Assembly: GCA_944378105.1 (NCBI GenBank)
Contig: CALWGC010000001.1
Coordinates: forward strand, 1-64,000
Source: an uncultured Clostridia bacterium
GTDB lineage: Bacteria > Bacillota > Clostridia > Lachnospirales > Anaerotignaceae
DNA: 64,000 nt
Direction: 5' to 3'
Both the position numbers and the translations under genes were made by a program. Shown here piece by piece: positions 6,638-16,430 of this stretch (its first letter is position 1; the number at the start of each line of letters is the position of its first letter). Under the pieces are notes generated by a model. The model ran no database searches. It saw nothing but the letters and a program-made list of their open reading frames with translations, and was not told the DNA's origin.

Positions 6638-7497
6638 ATAAGATATGGGACTGGAAGAAAGAATATGAAGCTTTGACCCCATCCGAGGGATTTCGAGAAA
6701 GGATTGAGCAGACCATGAGAGCAGAAAGAAGAAGAAAAAATTGGAAACGCGCACTTTCTACCGTTGCGGTAGTGGCTGTTGTATCGACGGCGGCTGTCAA
6801 TGTAAGTCCATCTTTGGCCTATGCGACAGCAGGGGTACCGGTACTTGGTTCTTTGGTACAGATTGTAACACTGGGCCGGTATGAAGTCAAAGACAATGGC
6901 TTTACGGCCACAGTGGTCACACCACAGATTGAAGGATTGTTGGATCAGGAATTGGAAGACCAGTTAAACCAGGAATTTCAGGACAACGCCAATGCTGTCA
7001 TTGCAGCCTTTGAACAGGACAAAAAGAAACTGGAAGAAGAATTTGGCGACGAAACCGTGCACATGGATGTGGAACAAAATTATCAGGTGAAGACCGATAA
7101 CGAAGATTATTTGGCCATCGACTTGTATACTTATACGGCCGTAGGCTCTTCTTCGACGGTACACTCTTTCTACACCTTTGATAAGAAAAACGGCACCTTG
7201 GTAACCTTGGAAAGCTTATTCAAAGATGGCGCCGATTATGTAACGCCAATCAGCGATTATCTGAAAGACGAAATGCGCCGGATGAATGCAGAAGAAGGCG
7301 GTATGTTCTGGGTGAAAGGCGACGAAAATGTCATTGGCGACGAAGGATTTGACACCATTGCCAAAGACCAAAACTTCTATATCAACAATGACGGCGCTTT
7401 GGTAATTTGCTTCGACAAATACGAAGTGGCCGCAGGGGCCCAGGGCAGTCCAGAATTTGTCATTCCCCAAGACGTCATTGCAGACATCTGGAAATAA
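6634..7497 (+). CDS. RsiV-like anti-sigma factor
   Basis: 287 residues. The cytoplasmic N terminus, about 1-38, would bind the sigma factor. One membrane segment lies at about 40-58. The extracytoplasmic domain has the DUF4163/DUF3298 layout (YLAIDLYTYTAVGSSS, HSFYTFDKKNGTLVTLESLF, LVICFDKYEVAAGAQG). In B. subtilis RsiV this domain binds lysozyme and exposes a signal-peptidase site. Here an AYATA sequence just after the membrane segment could serve as such a site, by inference. It starts at a GTG overlapping the sigma stop. Confidence 0.82.
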   Translation: MNKIWDWKKEYEALTPSEGFRERIEQTMRAERRRKNWKRALSTVAVVAVVSTAAVNVSPSLAYATAGVPVLGSLVQIVTLGRYEVKDNGFTATVVTPQIEGLLDQELEDQLNQEFQDNANAVIAAFEQDKKKLEEEFGDETVHMDVEQNYQVKTDNEDYLAIDLYTYTAVGSSSTVHSFYTFDKKNGTLVTLESLFKDGADYVTPISDYLKDEMRRMNAEEGGMFWVKGDENVIGDEGFDTIAKDQNFYINNDGALVICFDKYEVAAGAQGSPEFVIPQDVIADIWK

Positions 7498-7569
7498 AGA
7501 AAGACCTTGTGGAACATGAGGCGTGGAACAGATCTTGACAAAGGGGAACGTCTGAAAACAAGGAACCTG

Positions 7570-7636
7570 GTGCAACTTCTCTGAAAAACAAAGAAAGCAG
7601 GAATCTTTGAAATACAAAGGATTCCTGCTTTTTCCA
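7570..7636 (+). repeat. Intergenic hairpin repeat, copy E (with bidirectional terminator)
   Basis: This copy has a left flank related to the others (GCAACTTCTCTGAAAAACAA), followed by a 15-bp stem (7594-7608 with 7617-7631, outer arm AGCAGG/CCTGCT) and the shared inner part AATCTTT...ACAAAGGATT. It sits between convergent genes and probably terminates both. The right flank seen in other copies is missing. Confidence 0.7.
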
Positions 7637-7644
7637 TGCCGTTT

Positions 7645-8424
7645 TTAGCGGTTGATAAATGGATTTGGTTTTCTCTTTTCGATGAAGGCCGTCATGGCTT
7701 CGTATTTGTCCTCGGTGTCATAGCAAGGAGCGGCATACTGGGTTTCGATGGTATAAGCCGTTTCCATGTCGTGTTCTACGCCGATGGTCACTACTTCTTT
7801 GATGGTCCGAACGGCAAAAGGTGGTTTGGAAGCAATTTCTTCGGCCACGGCCATGACTTCTTCCATCAAGTGTTCTTTTTCCACCACTTTTTGCACAATG
7901 CCCAAAGCAAAGGCTTCGTCTGCTTTGACCATGCGTCCGGTAAACATGATTTCTTTGGCTCGGGCTTTGCCTACGGCGCGCACCAGGTTTTGGGTGCCGC
8001 CAAAGCCGGAGATGATGCCCAAATTGACAGCAGGCAGGCCAAATTTTGCTTTGTCGGCGGCAATGATAAAGTCGCAGGCCATGGCAAATTCCATGCCGCC
8101 GCCCAAGGCATAGCCATTGACGGCCGCAATGACTGGCACCCGCAGGGATTGCAGTTTTTTGCAAACGTTATGGCCCATTTCAATGAAGCCATAGGCGGTG
8201 GTGAAGGTTTTATCCCGTTCTTCCTTCACATCGCCGCCGGCAGAAAAGGCCTTTTCGCCGGCACCGGTCAGCACCACGCAAAGCACGTCTTTGTCTTCTT
8301 CGGCTTGGGTCAAATAGCCCAACAGTTCTTCCATCATTTCACTGCTGATGGCGTTCATGGCTTCTGGGCGGTTCATGGTGATGAGGGCCACAGCGCCTTT
8401 TTTTTCATACAATACGGTGTTCAT
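7645..8424 (-). CDS. Crotonase / enoyl-CoA hydratase-isomerase family protein
   Basis: 259 residues, full length for the crotonase fold. Visible signatures are the oxyanion-hole segments KAFSAGGDV (59-67) and NGYALGGGMEFAMACD (103-118), and SGFGGTQNL (139-147). Of the two catalytic glutamates of enoyl-CoA hydratase, the one in the usual PEV/I-x-LG motif is alanine here (PAVNLG, A132), while the second is kept (AKEIMFTG, E158). It acts on an acyl-CoA, but simple 3-hydroxybutyryl-CoA dehydration is doubtful and isomerase or other chemistry is possible. A GGAGGA site precedes the ATG. It lies 15 bp downstream of ruvB on the same strand. Confidence 0.85.
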   Translation of the reverse strand: MNTVLYEKKGAVALITMNRPEAMNAISSEMMEELLGYLTQAEEDKDVLCVVLTGAGEKAFSAGGDVKEERDKTFTTAYGFIEMGHNVCKKLQSLRVPVIAAVNGYALGGGMEFAMACDFIIAADKAKFGLPAVNLGIISGFGGTQNLVRAVGKARAKEIMFTGRMVKADEAFALGIVQKVVEKEHLMEEVMAVAEEIASKPPFAVRTIKEVVTIGVEHDMETAYTIETQYAAPCYDTEDKYEAMTAFIEKRKPNPFINR

Positions 8425-8439
8425 GGTTGTTCCTCCTTT

Positions 8440-9441
8440 TTATTCCTTGGGCAAGGTGCGCCCAAAATGGGCATAGCCTGCCTCTGTGACGACACGGCCC
8501 CGGGGGGTCCGCTGTAAATACCCCAGCTGAATCAGATAGGGTTCATACACATCTTCAATGGTTTCTGCTTCTTCGTTGATGAAGGCGGCCAAGGTTTCTA
8601 CCCCCACGGGCCGGCCGCCAAACTGGTCCATCATGGCCAATAACAGCCGTCGGTCGATGCGGTCCAAGCCGGCTTTATCCACGTCCAATAAATCCAGGGC
8701 GTCTTTGGCCACTTCTGCCGTGATGATGCCATCATAGCGCACCTGGGCAAAGTCCCGCACCCGTTTTAACAGCCGGTTTGCAATGCGGGGTGTGCCACGG
8801 CTTCGGCGGGCAATTTCTGCCGCGCCCCCGTCTTCCAGTTCCACCTGCAGCACCTCGGCCGAGCGGGTGAGGATGGTCTTTAACTGGGGCACCGTATAGG
8901 GGTCTAGCCGTTGGATGACGCCAAAGCGGTCCCGTAAGGGGGCCGTCAAAAGCCCGATGCGGGTGGTGGCGCCGATTAAGGTAAACTTGGGCAAATCCAG
9001 CCGCACGCTGCGGGCCCCGGCGCCTTTGCCGATGACGATGTCGATGACAAAGTCTTCCATGGCCGGGTAAAGGATTTCTTCAATCATCCGGTTGAGCCGG
9101 TGGATTTCGTCCACAAAGAGCACGTCCCCTTCTTCCAGATTGTTCAAAATGGCAGCCATGTCTCCGGGGCGCTCAATGGCGGGGCCGGAGGTGGTTTTGA
9201 TATGGACGCCCATTTCGTGGGCGATGATGTTGGAAAGGGTGGTTTTGCCAAGGCCCGGCGGCCCATAGAGGAGCACATGGTCCAAGGCTTCCCCCCGGCC
9301 TTTGGCTGCTTCGATGAATACTTTTAAATTGTTTTTCACATTTTCTTGTCCGATGTAGCTTTCCAGGGATTGGGGGCGCAGGCCGTTTTCCAATTCCAGG
9401 TCTTCTTCTTGAAAGCCGGTGCTTAACATGCGCGACTCCAT
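8440..9441 (-). CDS. ruvB: Holliday junction branch migration ATPase RuvB
   Basis: 333 residues, normal length. Walker A is [13 protein letters not shown] at about 58-70, Walker B is [10 protein letters not shown], the sensor region is [20 protein letters not shown], and the C-terminal winged helix ends in TPRGRVVTE. RuvB hexamers drive branch migration of Holliday junctions bound by RuvA. The gene directly follows ruvA with a 10-bp gap, so they form one operon. No ruvC is adjacent. Confidence 0.98.
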   Translation of the reverse strand: MESRMLSTGFQEEDLELENGLRPQSLESYIGQENVKNNLKVFIEAAKGRGEALDHVLLYGPPGLGKTTLSNIIAHEMGVHIKTTSGPAIERPGDMAAILNNLEEGDVLFVDEIHRLNRMIEEILYPAMEDFVIDIVIGKGAGARSVRLDLPKFTLIGATTRIGLLTAPLRDRFGVIQRLDPYTVPQLKTILTRSAEVLQVELEDGGAAEIARRSRGTPRIANRLLKRVRDFAQVRYDGIITAEVAKDALDLLDVDKAGLDRIDRRLLLAMMDQFGGRPVGVETLAAFINEEAETIEDVYEPYLIQLGYLQRTPRGRVVTEAGYAHFGRTLPKE

Positions 9442-9451
9442 TTTGGTTCAC

Positions 9452-10045
9452 CTACTTCATCATTTGCTTCAGTGCTGCTTTTAACAGGGCCTGGGTGTCG
9501 TCGCCTTCCAGGGTAGAAAGGGCTTTGACGGCCTCGCTGCGGGAATAACCCAAGGCCAAAAGGGCTTCCAAGGCTTCTGTTTTGGCGCTGGGGCTTGCCA
9601 AAGACGGGGCATCCAGTTCCAGCGCTTGGGGCAGCAATTCTTCGTTTTTCAGCTTGTCTTTTAAATCGATGATGATTTTTTGCGCCGTTTTGCGGCCCAG
9701 GCCCGGCGCCCGCATCAACGTCTTGGCGTCCTCTGTGGCAATGGCCAGACGGATGCTTGCTGCCGGCATGGCGCCAAGCAGGGCCAACGCTCCCTTTGGC
9801 CCAAGGCCAGAAACGCCGATGAGTTGATGGAACAGCCGCAGCTCTTCCATGGAGCGAAAGCCATAGAGGCTTGCGCCGTCGTCTTTGATGGCAAAATGGG
9901 TAAAAAGCTGGACGGTGCTATGGAGAGGGGGCAGGGCAGAAAGGGTCATAGGCGAAACGAATATGCCATAGCCAATGCCGCCTGCTTCCACAAATACCCG
10001 ATCCTCTTCCATCCATTCCAGCGTGCCTTTGATATAAGAAATCAT
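9452..10045 (-). CDS. ruvA: Holliday junction DNA helicase subunit RuvA
   Basis: 197 residues. The N-terminal OB domain starts MISYIKGTLEW. Two helix-hairpin-helix motifs are visible (LIGVSGLGPKGALALLG and MRAPGLGRKTAQKIIIDLKD, about 75-130). The C-terminal domain III, about 155-197, binds RuvB. RuvA holds the four-way junction and loads RuvB. It is the first gene of the ruvA-ruvB operon and is divergent from the CapA-like gene. A sequence partly like a LexA box overlaps the start, but too poorly to call. Confidence 0.97.
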   Translation of the reverse strand: MISYIKGTLEWMEEDRVFVEAGGIGYGIFVSPMTLSALPPLHSTVQLFTHFAIKDDGASLYGFRSMEELRLFHQLIGVSGLGPKGALALLGAMPAASIRLAIATEDAKTLMRAPGLGRKTAQKIIIDLKDKLKNEELLPQALELDAPSLASPSAKTEALEALLALGYSRSEAVKALSTLEGDDTQALLKAALKQMMK

Positions 10046-10189
10046 GTTCGTTCCCTCGTTTCTTCGGTGGCATTGGTTTTATTATAGCTTACCGGCGAAA
10101 AATCCACAAGTCAAAAACGAAGAGCGAACAAAGAACCGCTTTCTTATGGTTTCGATTTATGATATGATGGGAAAAAGGAGGTGTCGAAT

Positions 10190-11455
10190 ATGAAAACATT
10201 TTGTCTGCTGTTTGGATTACTGTTTGGGTTATGCGGCTGCACACCGGCTCAACCCGTTTCTGCGCCACAGCCGTCCACAACGGTGGTGGAAGAACAGACA
10301 GAAGAAGCACCCGAAAAACCAAAAGAACCGGAAACCCACACCCTTCGTTTGACCGCCATTGGCGATATCATGTGCCACAGCTGGCAGTACAACGAAGCCT
10401 ATGATAGCGAAACGGGGAAATATGATTTTTCCCATAATTATCAAGATATGAAACGATATTTTGCCCAGTCGGATTTGGTGGTGGGCAATATGGAGACGGT
10501 CTTTGCCGGAACGGAAAACGGCTGTTCCGATTTTCCCACGTTTAATTCTCCCGATGCCTTTGCCCAGGCGGCCAAGGACGCTGGCATTGATTTGGTGACT
10601 ACGGCCAACAACCATTGTATGGACCAGCGGGAAGCGGGGCTTTTGCGCACGTTAGATATTTTAGACGCCGTGGGCATTGACCATGTGGGTACCTACCGCA
10701 GCCAGGAAGAGCGGGACCGGATTTTGATCAAAGACATCAACGGCATCCGCATTGCCTTTTTGTCCTATACCTATGGCACCAACGGCATCCCTGTGGCCCA
10801 AAGTTATGAAGTCAATTTGTTGGACGAAGCGTTGGTGAAGGCAGATATTGCGGCGGCCAAGACGAAAAATCCCGATTTTATTGTGGTGCTGCCCCATATG
10901 GGAAATGAATATGAGACCTATGTGCGGGATACCTTTCAAAATTGGGCCAATTTGATGATCGAAGCCGGGGCCGATTTGGTGCTGGCAAGCCACCCCCATG
11001 TGCTTCAGCCCATGGAAATGAAAACAGTGCAAAACCCCGACGGCTCTACCCGGGAGGCCTTTGTCATTTATTCTTTGGGAAACTTCATTTCTTCCCAAAC
11101 CACACCGCCAAGAAACGCCAGCATTTTGCTCAACATCGAGCTGGAAAAGACCGATGGGCAACCGGGCGTCATCCGCAAAGTTTCCTTTGTGCCCATCTGG
11201 ACCCAATTTCGCAATGTGGCAGAAGAGGATCATTTTATTGTCCGCTCCGTCTATGAAATGTTGACGTTGCCGCAAGAGGAATTAAATGCTACCGTGCGGC
11301 AAAAAGATATTGCCCGCCTCAAAGACATCCACACAGAAACCACCTCTTTGTTGTTACAACAGGAGATTCCGTTGGAAAACATACAAGACGAGTATGTCTT
11401 TTATGAACGCACCGGCCAAAAAACCGAAGAAACGACAGAGGCCGTGACACAATGA
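10190..11455 (+). CDS. CapA family lipoprotein (poly-gamma-glutamate synthesis-like)
   Basis: 421 residues. A lipoprotein signal peptide ends in GLCGC, followed by a Pro/Glu/Thr-rich linker to about residue 48. The CapA/PGA_cap metallophosphatase-like domain then has its motifs in order: AIGDIMCH, VVGNMETVF, TANNHCMDQ, VLPHMGNEY, ASHPHVLQP and YSLGNFI. CapA proteins take part in poly-gamma-glutamate export or attachment in Bacillus, but many paralogues have unknown roles. No capB or capC is nearby. The ATG at 10190 is chosen over an in-frame GTG at 10181, because AAAGGAGG ends at that GTG and lies 8 bp before the ATG. Confidence 0.85.
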   Translation: MKTFCLLFGLLFGLCGCTPAQPVSAPQPSTTVVEEQTEEAPEKPKEPETHTLRLTAIGDIMCHSWQYNEAYDSETGKYDFSHNYQDMKRYFAQSDLVVGNMETVFAGTENGCSDFPTFNSPDAFAQAAKDAGIDLVTTANNHCMDQREAGLLRTLDILDAVGIDHVGTYRSQEERDRILIKDINGIRIAFLSYTYGTNGIPVAQSYEVNLLDEALVKADIAAAKTKNPDFIVVLPHMGNEYETYVRDTFQNWANLMIEAGADLVLASHPHVLQPMEMKTVQNPDGSTREAFVIYSLGNFISSQTTPPRNASILLNIELEKTDGQPGVIRKVSFVPIWTQFRNVAEEDHFIVRSVYEMLTLPQEELNATVRQKDIARLKDIHTETTSLLLQQEIPLENIQDEYVFYERTGQKTEETTEAVTQ

Positions 11456-11462
11456 CAACAAA

Positions 11463-11496
11463 AAAACGCCATCTCTTTGTTTCGAGATGGCGTTTT
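11463..11496. terminator. Bidirectional terminator between convergent genes
   Basis: Perfect 13-bp stem AAAACGCCATCTC/GAGATGGCGTTTT with an 8-nt loop, and a T-run on each strand. It lies between the CapA-like gene and the minus-strand C_GCAxxG_C_C gene. Confidence 0.9.
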
Positions 11497-11550
11497 GATT
11501 TGGATGGAAGAAGGGCCTAGGGCTGGTTGGAACCTTGGTCCAAAAGACCA

Positions 11551-12072
11551 TTAGTCTTCCACTTTCACCAAGTCATGGGCCAACAAAATCTCTGTCACCC
11601 ATTTTGCGGCATTGGCTACCACTTTTGTACAGCCTTCTGGTCCATGGCCGCCGGCAGCCAAAAAGGCTTCTTTTTCTTCTGGCACATACATGCGATAGCT
11701 TTTGCCGTAAAGCTTTTTCTGAATATCGGCGCATTGGATGCTGCCGTAAGCTTCCATGAATTTCTGCACCAATTCCTGGCCGATCATGGTGGCGTCGTTT
11801 TTGGCTTTCAACCCTTCTGGTGTGCCAAAGTTTTCAAAATCCCGGCCCAAGAAAGAGCCGATGGACAAAATGGCGCCGGTGCAAGCCCCGCAGGCATTGC
11901 CGCTGGCTGCTACACCGCCGGCCAAGGCCGTCGCCGCCGTAAAGGTATCGGCACTGACACCGCCAAGACAAGTACGGATGGACGCCAAGGTACATTGGGC
12001 ACAGCCGCCATATTGGGCTTCATAATCAAAGGCCGTTTGATACACTTGTTGCAGTAATTCTTCTTTTTTCAT
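11551..12072 (-). CDS. C_GCAxxG_C_C family (redox-active cysteine) protein
   Basis: 173 residues. Conserved cysteines are spaced as in the C_GCAxxG_C_C family: YGGCAQCTLASI (about 21-32), GNACGACTGAILSIG (about 58-72), a further Cys at 114 and one near the C terminus. Family members are small probable redox or metal-binding proteins of unknown function. There is no signal peptide, so it is cytoplasmic. The start has a short GGGGGTAACC leader on the minus strand. A complete intrinsic-terminator hairpin lies about 47 bp upstream in the same direction. Confidence 0.8.
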   Translation of the reverse strand: MKKEELLQQVYQTAFDYEAQYGGCAQCTLASIRTCLGGVSADTFTAATALAGGVAASGNACGACTGAILSIGSFLGRDFENFGTPEGLKAKNDATMIGQELVQKFMEAYGSIQCADIQKKLYGKSYRMYVPEEKEAFLAAGGHGPEGCTKVVANAAKWVTEILLAHDLVKVED

Positions 12073-12109
12073 GTTGGTTACCCCCTAAAAGACACCCGGC
12101 AATTTCCAA

Positions 12110-12137
12110 AAACAAAAAACGCAGCCCTTGGCTGCGT
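12110..12137 (-). terminator. Minus-strand terminator/attenuator hairpin upstream of the C_GCAxxG_C_C gene
   Basis: Read on the minus strand, ACGCAGCC-AAG-GGCTGCGT is followed by TTTTTTG and more Ts. It lies 5' of the gene ending at 11551, with no minus-strand gene behind it, so attenuation or a short untranslated transcript is possible. Confidence 0.65.
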
Positions 12138-12187
12138 AAAATCGTTGCATTGGGCCCGAAAAAGCCACAAAATTGTTCGGAAATACC

Positions 12188-12216
12188 TTGACAAAAATGG
12201 TGTGTTTTGTTATGAT
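12188..12216 (+). promoter_or_regulatory. Sigma-A promoter of rpoB
   Basis: Consensus TTGACA (12188-12193), 17-nt spacer, TATGAT (12211-12216). The predicted start near 12223 leaves a leader of about 300 nt before rpoB. Nothing else was recognised in that leader. Confidence 0.85.
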
Positions 12217-12521
12217 TATGAGAAGCAAGCCCCTGGAAATGGCAGTCTTTCTCATACTTATTTCGTATTATAGCACAGCAGTCTAAAAAAGACAACACCA
12301 TTTCGAAAGGGATATGAAAATTTGTAGAAATTCGAAAGAATTTTGAAGAAAAAATGTACAGAAGTACCGAGAATTGTGAAAAAAATTAGAATTTCCCGCA
12401 TTTTTACGACTTTTGTTTCGTTTCTGATCAAAGGAGGCGCAAACAAAGGTCTAAACGTGTTTTTGGGGGTTCTATCTTTTTGTCTTTGGGATCTTTTCAA
12501 CTAAGCAAGGAGTGACGAGCC

Positions 12522-15500
12522 ATGGAGAAAAACAGAATCAGTTCGATTCAGGTGGGTGGCAACACCAGAAAAAGCTACGCCCGAATCAACGAAGTTTTGG
12601 AAATGCCAAACCTCATCGAAGTCCAGAAAGACAGCTACAAATGGTTTCTGGAAGAAGGCTTGAAAGAAGCCTTTGAGGACATTTCCCCCATCACCGACTT
12701 TAGCGGCAATCTGGTGCTGGAGTTTACCGATTTTTCTTTGGACAACGAACCGAAGTATTCCATTGAAGAATGTAAAGAACGGGATGCCACTTATGCGGCT
12801 CCCCTGAAAATCAAAGCCCGCCTCAACAACAAGGAACTGGACGAAATCAAAGAACAGGAATTGTTTATGGGCGATTTTCCTTTGATGACCGATACAGGTA
12901 CGTTTGTCATCAATGGGGCAGAACGTGTTATCGTTAGCCAGCTGGTGCGTTCTCCTGGCATTTATTATGCATCGGAATTTGATAAAGTTGGCAAAAAACT
13001 GATTTCTTCCACGGTCATTCCAAACCGCGGCGCTTGGCTTGAATATGAAACAGACTCCAATGATGTCTTTTATGTGCGTGTAGACCGGACAAGAAAAGTA
13101 CCGGTGACGGTGCTGATCCGGGCCCTGGGCTTTGGGACGGACAACGAAATTTTGCAGATGTTTGGGGATGAGCCAAAAATCCAGGCCACCATCGAAAAGG
13201 ACATCAGCAAAAGCTATGAAGAAGGCTTAGTGGAAATCTATAAAAAACTGCGTCCCGGTGAACCACCTACGGTGGAAAGCTCCGAATCTTTGCTCAAAGG
13301 GATGTTCTTTGATCCAAAGAGATATGACCTGGCCAAGGTGGGGCGGTATAAATTCAACAAAAAACTGGCGCTGCGCAACCGGATTGCTGGCGCCGTGCTG
13401 GCAGAAAACGTGGTAGACCCCATGACCGGCGAAGTGGTGGCAGAAGCAGGGACCAAGCTTGACATGGACCTGTGCGATACCATCCAGGATACTGGCGTTG
13501 GCTATGTGATGATTGAAGGGGAAGAAGACCGGACCATCAAAGTATTGACCAACCAGACCGTTTCTTTGGATGCTTACATTGCAGAATTTGGCTTGACGGC
13601 AAAAGATCTGAACATCAAAGAAAAAGTATACTACCCAGCCCTGAAAGCCATTTTGGACGAGTATACCACCAAAGAAGAAGTGGCAGAAGCCATCAAACAA
13701 AAACACAATCAGTTGGTACCAAAACATATCACCATCCAGGATATTATGGCTTCCATCAACTATGTGATGCATCTGGATTATGGTTTTGGTAACGTGGACG
13801 ATATTGACCACTTGGGTAACCGTCGGATCCGTTCCGTTGGGGAATTGCTGCAAAACCAGTTCCGCATTGGTCTTTCCAGAATGGAACGTGTGGTCAGAGA
13901 ACGTATGACCATCCAGGATTTGGACATCGTAACGCCACAGGCCCTCATCAACGTGCGTCCTGTGACGGCTGCCATCAAAGAATTTTTCGGCAGCTCCCAG
14001 TTGTCCCAGTTTATGGACCAGAATAACCCTCTGAGCGAATTGACCCACAAACGTCGTCTTTCCGCCCTGGGTCCTGGCGGTCTTTCCAGAGAAAGAGCCG
14101 GTTTCGAAGTGCGTGACGTTCACCACTCCCACTACGGCAGAATGTGCCCCATTGAAACGCCAGAAGGTCCAAACATCGGTTTGATTAACTCCCTGGCCAC
14201 TTTTGCCCGGATCAATGAATATGGCTTCATCGAAGCACCGTATCGTTTGATCGACCATAGTGGCGACCAACCTCGGGTAACCGATGAATATATCTATGTC
14301 ACTGCCGACGAAGAAGAAAACTACATGGTGGCCCAGGCCAACGAACCTTTGACCGAAGAAGGCTACTTTGTGCATAAAAAAGTTTCCGGTCGTTATCGGG
14401 AAGAAATCATCGAAGTGGATCGAAACCAGATCAACTTGATGGACGTTTCGCCAAAACAGATGGTTTCTGTGGCAACGGCCCTGATTCCTTTCTTGGAAAA
14501 CGACGACGCCAACCGTGCCCTGATGGGCTCCAACATGCAGCGCCAGGCTGTGCCGCTGTTGGTAACCGATAGCCCCATCGTTGGGACGGGGATGGAATAC
14601 AAAACCGCCAAAGACTCCGGTATTTGCGTGATCGCAAAACATGCCGGCGTGGTGGAACGGGTTTCTGCCGATCAGATTGTGATTAAAACAGAAGACGGCA
14701 AAAAAGACGTTTATAAACTGATTAAATATCAACGCTCCAACCAGAGCACCTGCCTCAACCAGCGTCCTATCGTGGACATAGGCCAGACGGTGGAAGCAGA
14801 CCAGATCATTGCCGACGGCGCCTCCACCAGCCAAGGCGAACTGGCACTGGGCAAAAACCCTCTGATTGGGTTTATGACCTGGGAAGGTTACAACTACGAA
14901 GACGCCGTATTGCTCAGCGAACGACTGGTGCAAGAAGACGTTTATACTTCTGTTCATATCGACGAATACGAAGCAGAAGCCAGAGATACCAAATTGGGAC
15001 CAGAAGAAATTACCCGCGACATTCCAAACGTGGGCGATGACGCGCTGCGGGACTTGGACGAAAGAGGCATCATCCGCATCGGCGCCGAAGTACGGCCAAA
15101 CGATATTTTGGTTGGGAAAGTAACGCCAAAGGGCGAAACAGAACTGACGGCAGAAGAACGTTTGCTGCGTGCCATCTTCGGGGAAAAAGCAAGAGAAGTC
15201 CGCGATACCTCCCTGCGTGTGCCTCATGGTACCAAGGGTATCATTGTGGATGTGAAGATTTATACCAGAGAAAACGGCGATGACATCGGCCCAGGGGTAA
15301 ACCAGTTGGTACGTGTGTACATTGCGCAAAAGAGAAAAATCTCCGTGGGCGATAAGATGGCAGGCCGTCACGGGAACAAAGGTGTGGTTTCCCGTGTGCT
15401 TCCTGTGGAAGATATGCCTTTCTTGCCAAACGGCCGTCCATTGGATATCGTATTGAACCCATTGGGTATTCCTTCCCGTATGAACATCGGGCAGGTATTG

Positions 15501-16412
15501 GAAACCCACTTGAGCTTGGCCGCCAATGTGCTGGGCTGGAAAGTGGCAACGCCTGTCTTTGACGGGGCCGACGAAGTGGACATCATGGATACGCTGGAAA
15601 TGGCCAACGACTATGTCAACACCGATTGGGAAACCTTCTCCGAAAAGTGGAAACCACTGTTGGAAGGAGATATCTATGATGAATTATATGAAAATAGAGA
15701 CCATAGAGAACTGTGGAAGGGCGTCAAATTAAGCCGCGACGGCAAAGTGGAACTGCGCGACGGCCGCTCCGGCGAGCCGTTTGATAACCGCGTTACCGTT
15801 GGTTTCATGCACTACTTGAAACTCCACCACTTGGTAGACGATAAAATCCATGCCCGCTCCACCGGTCCTTACTCCCTCGTTACCCAGCAGCCTTTGGGCG
15901 GCAAGGCCCAGTTTGGCGGCCAGCGTTTTGGCGAAATGGAAGTTTGGGCCCTGGAAGCCTATGGCGCTTCTTATACACTGCAAGAAATTTTGACCGTAAA
16001 ATCCGACGACATTGTGGGCCGTGTGAAAACATACGAAGCCATTGTCAAAGGGGAAAATATTCCAGAACCAGGGGTACCAGAATCCTTCAAGGTATTGCTG
16101 AAAGAATTGCAGTCCTTGGCGCTGGATGTCCGTGTCTTGAGAGAAGACCAGACCGAAGTGGAAATCAAAGAATGCATCGACGATGTGGATGACCTCAATG
16201 TACGCATCGACGGCTATGAACCAGAAGAAGACGACGACAGACGTCCAAGACGGTATGAAGAAAGCCGGCCAGAAGACGCTTTGGATTTCCTCTTTGGAGA
16301 TGACGCAAGCGACGGAGACGAAGACGAACTGGATTTGGAAGACGATGAACTTCTCGACGATGATGCCCTTTCTCTGGACGAGGATGAGGACGATTTGAAC
16401 GACGAAGAGTAA
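12522..16412 (+). CDS. rpoB: DNA-directed RNA polymerase subunit beta
   Basis: 1296-residue catalytic beta subunit of RNA polymerase. Recognisable regions include the rifampicin-pocket segment (about 490-540: [39 protein letters not shown]) and the C-terminal clamp ([11 protein letters not shown]). The protein is longer than usual because about 86 residues follow the normal end of the family. This tail, about 1211-1296, is dominated by Asp and Glu. The gene has its own promoter and leader. rplJ-rplL, which normally precede rpoB, are absent, and the upstream gene faces away. rpoC follows after 18 bp. Confidence 0.99.
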   Translation: MEKNRISSIQVGGNTRKSYARINEVLEMPNLIEVQKDSYKWFLEEGLKEAFEDISPITDFSGNLVLEFTDFSLDNEPKYSIEECKERDATYAAPLKIKARLNNKELDEIKEQELFMGDFPLMTDTGTFVINGAERVIVSQLVRSPGIYYASEFDKVGKKLISSTVIPNRGAWLEYETDSNDVFYVRVDRTRKVPVTVLIRALGFGTDNEILQMFGDEPKIQATIEKDISKSYEEGLVEIYKKLRPGEPPTVESSESLLKGMFFDPKRYDLAKVGRYKFNKKLALRNRIAGAVLAENVVDPMTGEVVAEAGTKLDMDLCDTIQDTGVGYVMIEGEEDRTIKVLTNQTVSLDAYIAEFGLTAKDLNIKEKVYYPALKAILDEYTTKEEVAEAIKQKHNQLVPKHITIQDIMASINYVMHLDYGFGNVDDIDHLGNRRIRSVGELLQNQFRIGLSRMERVVRERMTIQDLDIVTPQALINVRPVTAAIKEFFGSSQLSQFMDQNNPLSELTHKRRLSALGPGGLSRERAGFEVRDVHHSHYGRMCPIETPEGPNIGLINSLATFARINEYGFIEAPYRLIDHSGDQPRVTDEYIYVTADEEENYMVAQANEPLTEEGYFVHKKVSGRYREEIIEVDRNQINLMDVSPKQMVSVATALIPFLENDDANRALMGSNMQRQAVPLLVTDSPIVGTGMEYKTAKDSGICVIAKHAGVVERVSADQIVIKTEDGKKDVYKLIKYQRSNQSTCLNQRPIVDIGQTVEADQIIADGASTSQGELALGKNPLIGFMTWEGYNYEDAVLLSERLVQEDVYTSVHIDEYEAEARDTKLGPEEITRDIPNVGDDALRDLDERGIIRIGAEVRPNDILVGKVTPKGETELTAEERLLRAIFGEKAREVRDTSLRVPHGTKGIIVDVKIYTRENGDDIGPGVNQLVRVYIAQKRKISVGDKMAGRHGNKGVVSRVLPVEDMPFLPNGRPLDIVLNPLGIPSRMNIGQVLETHLSLAANVLGWKVATPVFDGADEVDIMDTLEMANDYVNTDWETFSEKWKPLLEGDIYDELYENRDHRELWKGVKLSRDGKVELRDGRSGEPFDNRVTVGFMHYLKLHHLVDDKIHARSTGPYSLVTQQPLGGKAQFGGQRFGEMEVWALEAYGASYTLQEILTVKSDDIVGRVKTYEAIVKGENIPEPGVPESFKVLLKELQSLALDVRVLREDQTEVEIKECIDDVDDLNVRIDGYEPEEDDDRRPRRYEESRPEDALDFLFGDDASDGDEDELDLEDDELLDDDALSLDEDEDDLNDEE

Positions 16413-16430
16413 GAAAGGAGCTGTTCACGG

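Noticed and set aside
10035-10050. LexA box at the ruvA start
   Set aside because: Only one half-site (CGAAC) matches. The other half has several mismatches, and the site overlaps the start codon.
13227-15509. Long minus-strand reading frame (760 codons) opposite rpoB, and similar ones opposite rpoC and fusA
   Set aside because: They mirror the codon pattern of highly expressed plus-strand genes, have no ribosome sites and no recognisable protein motifs.
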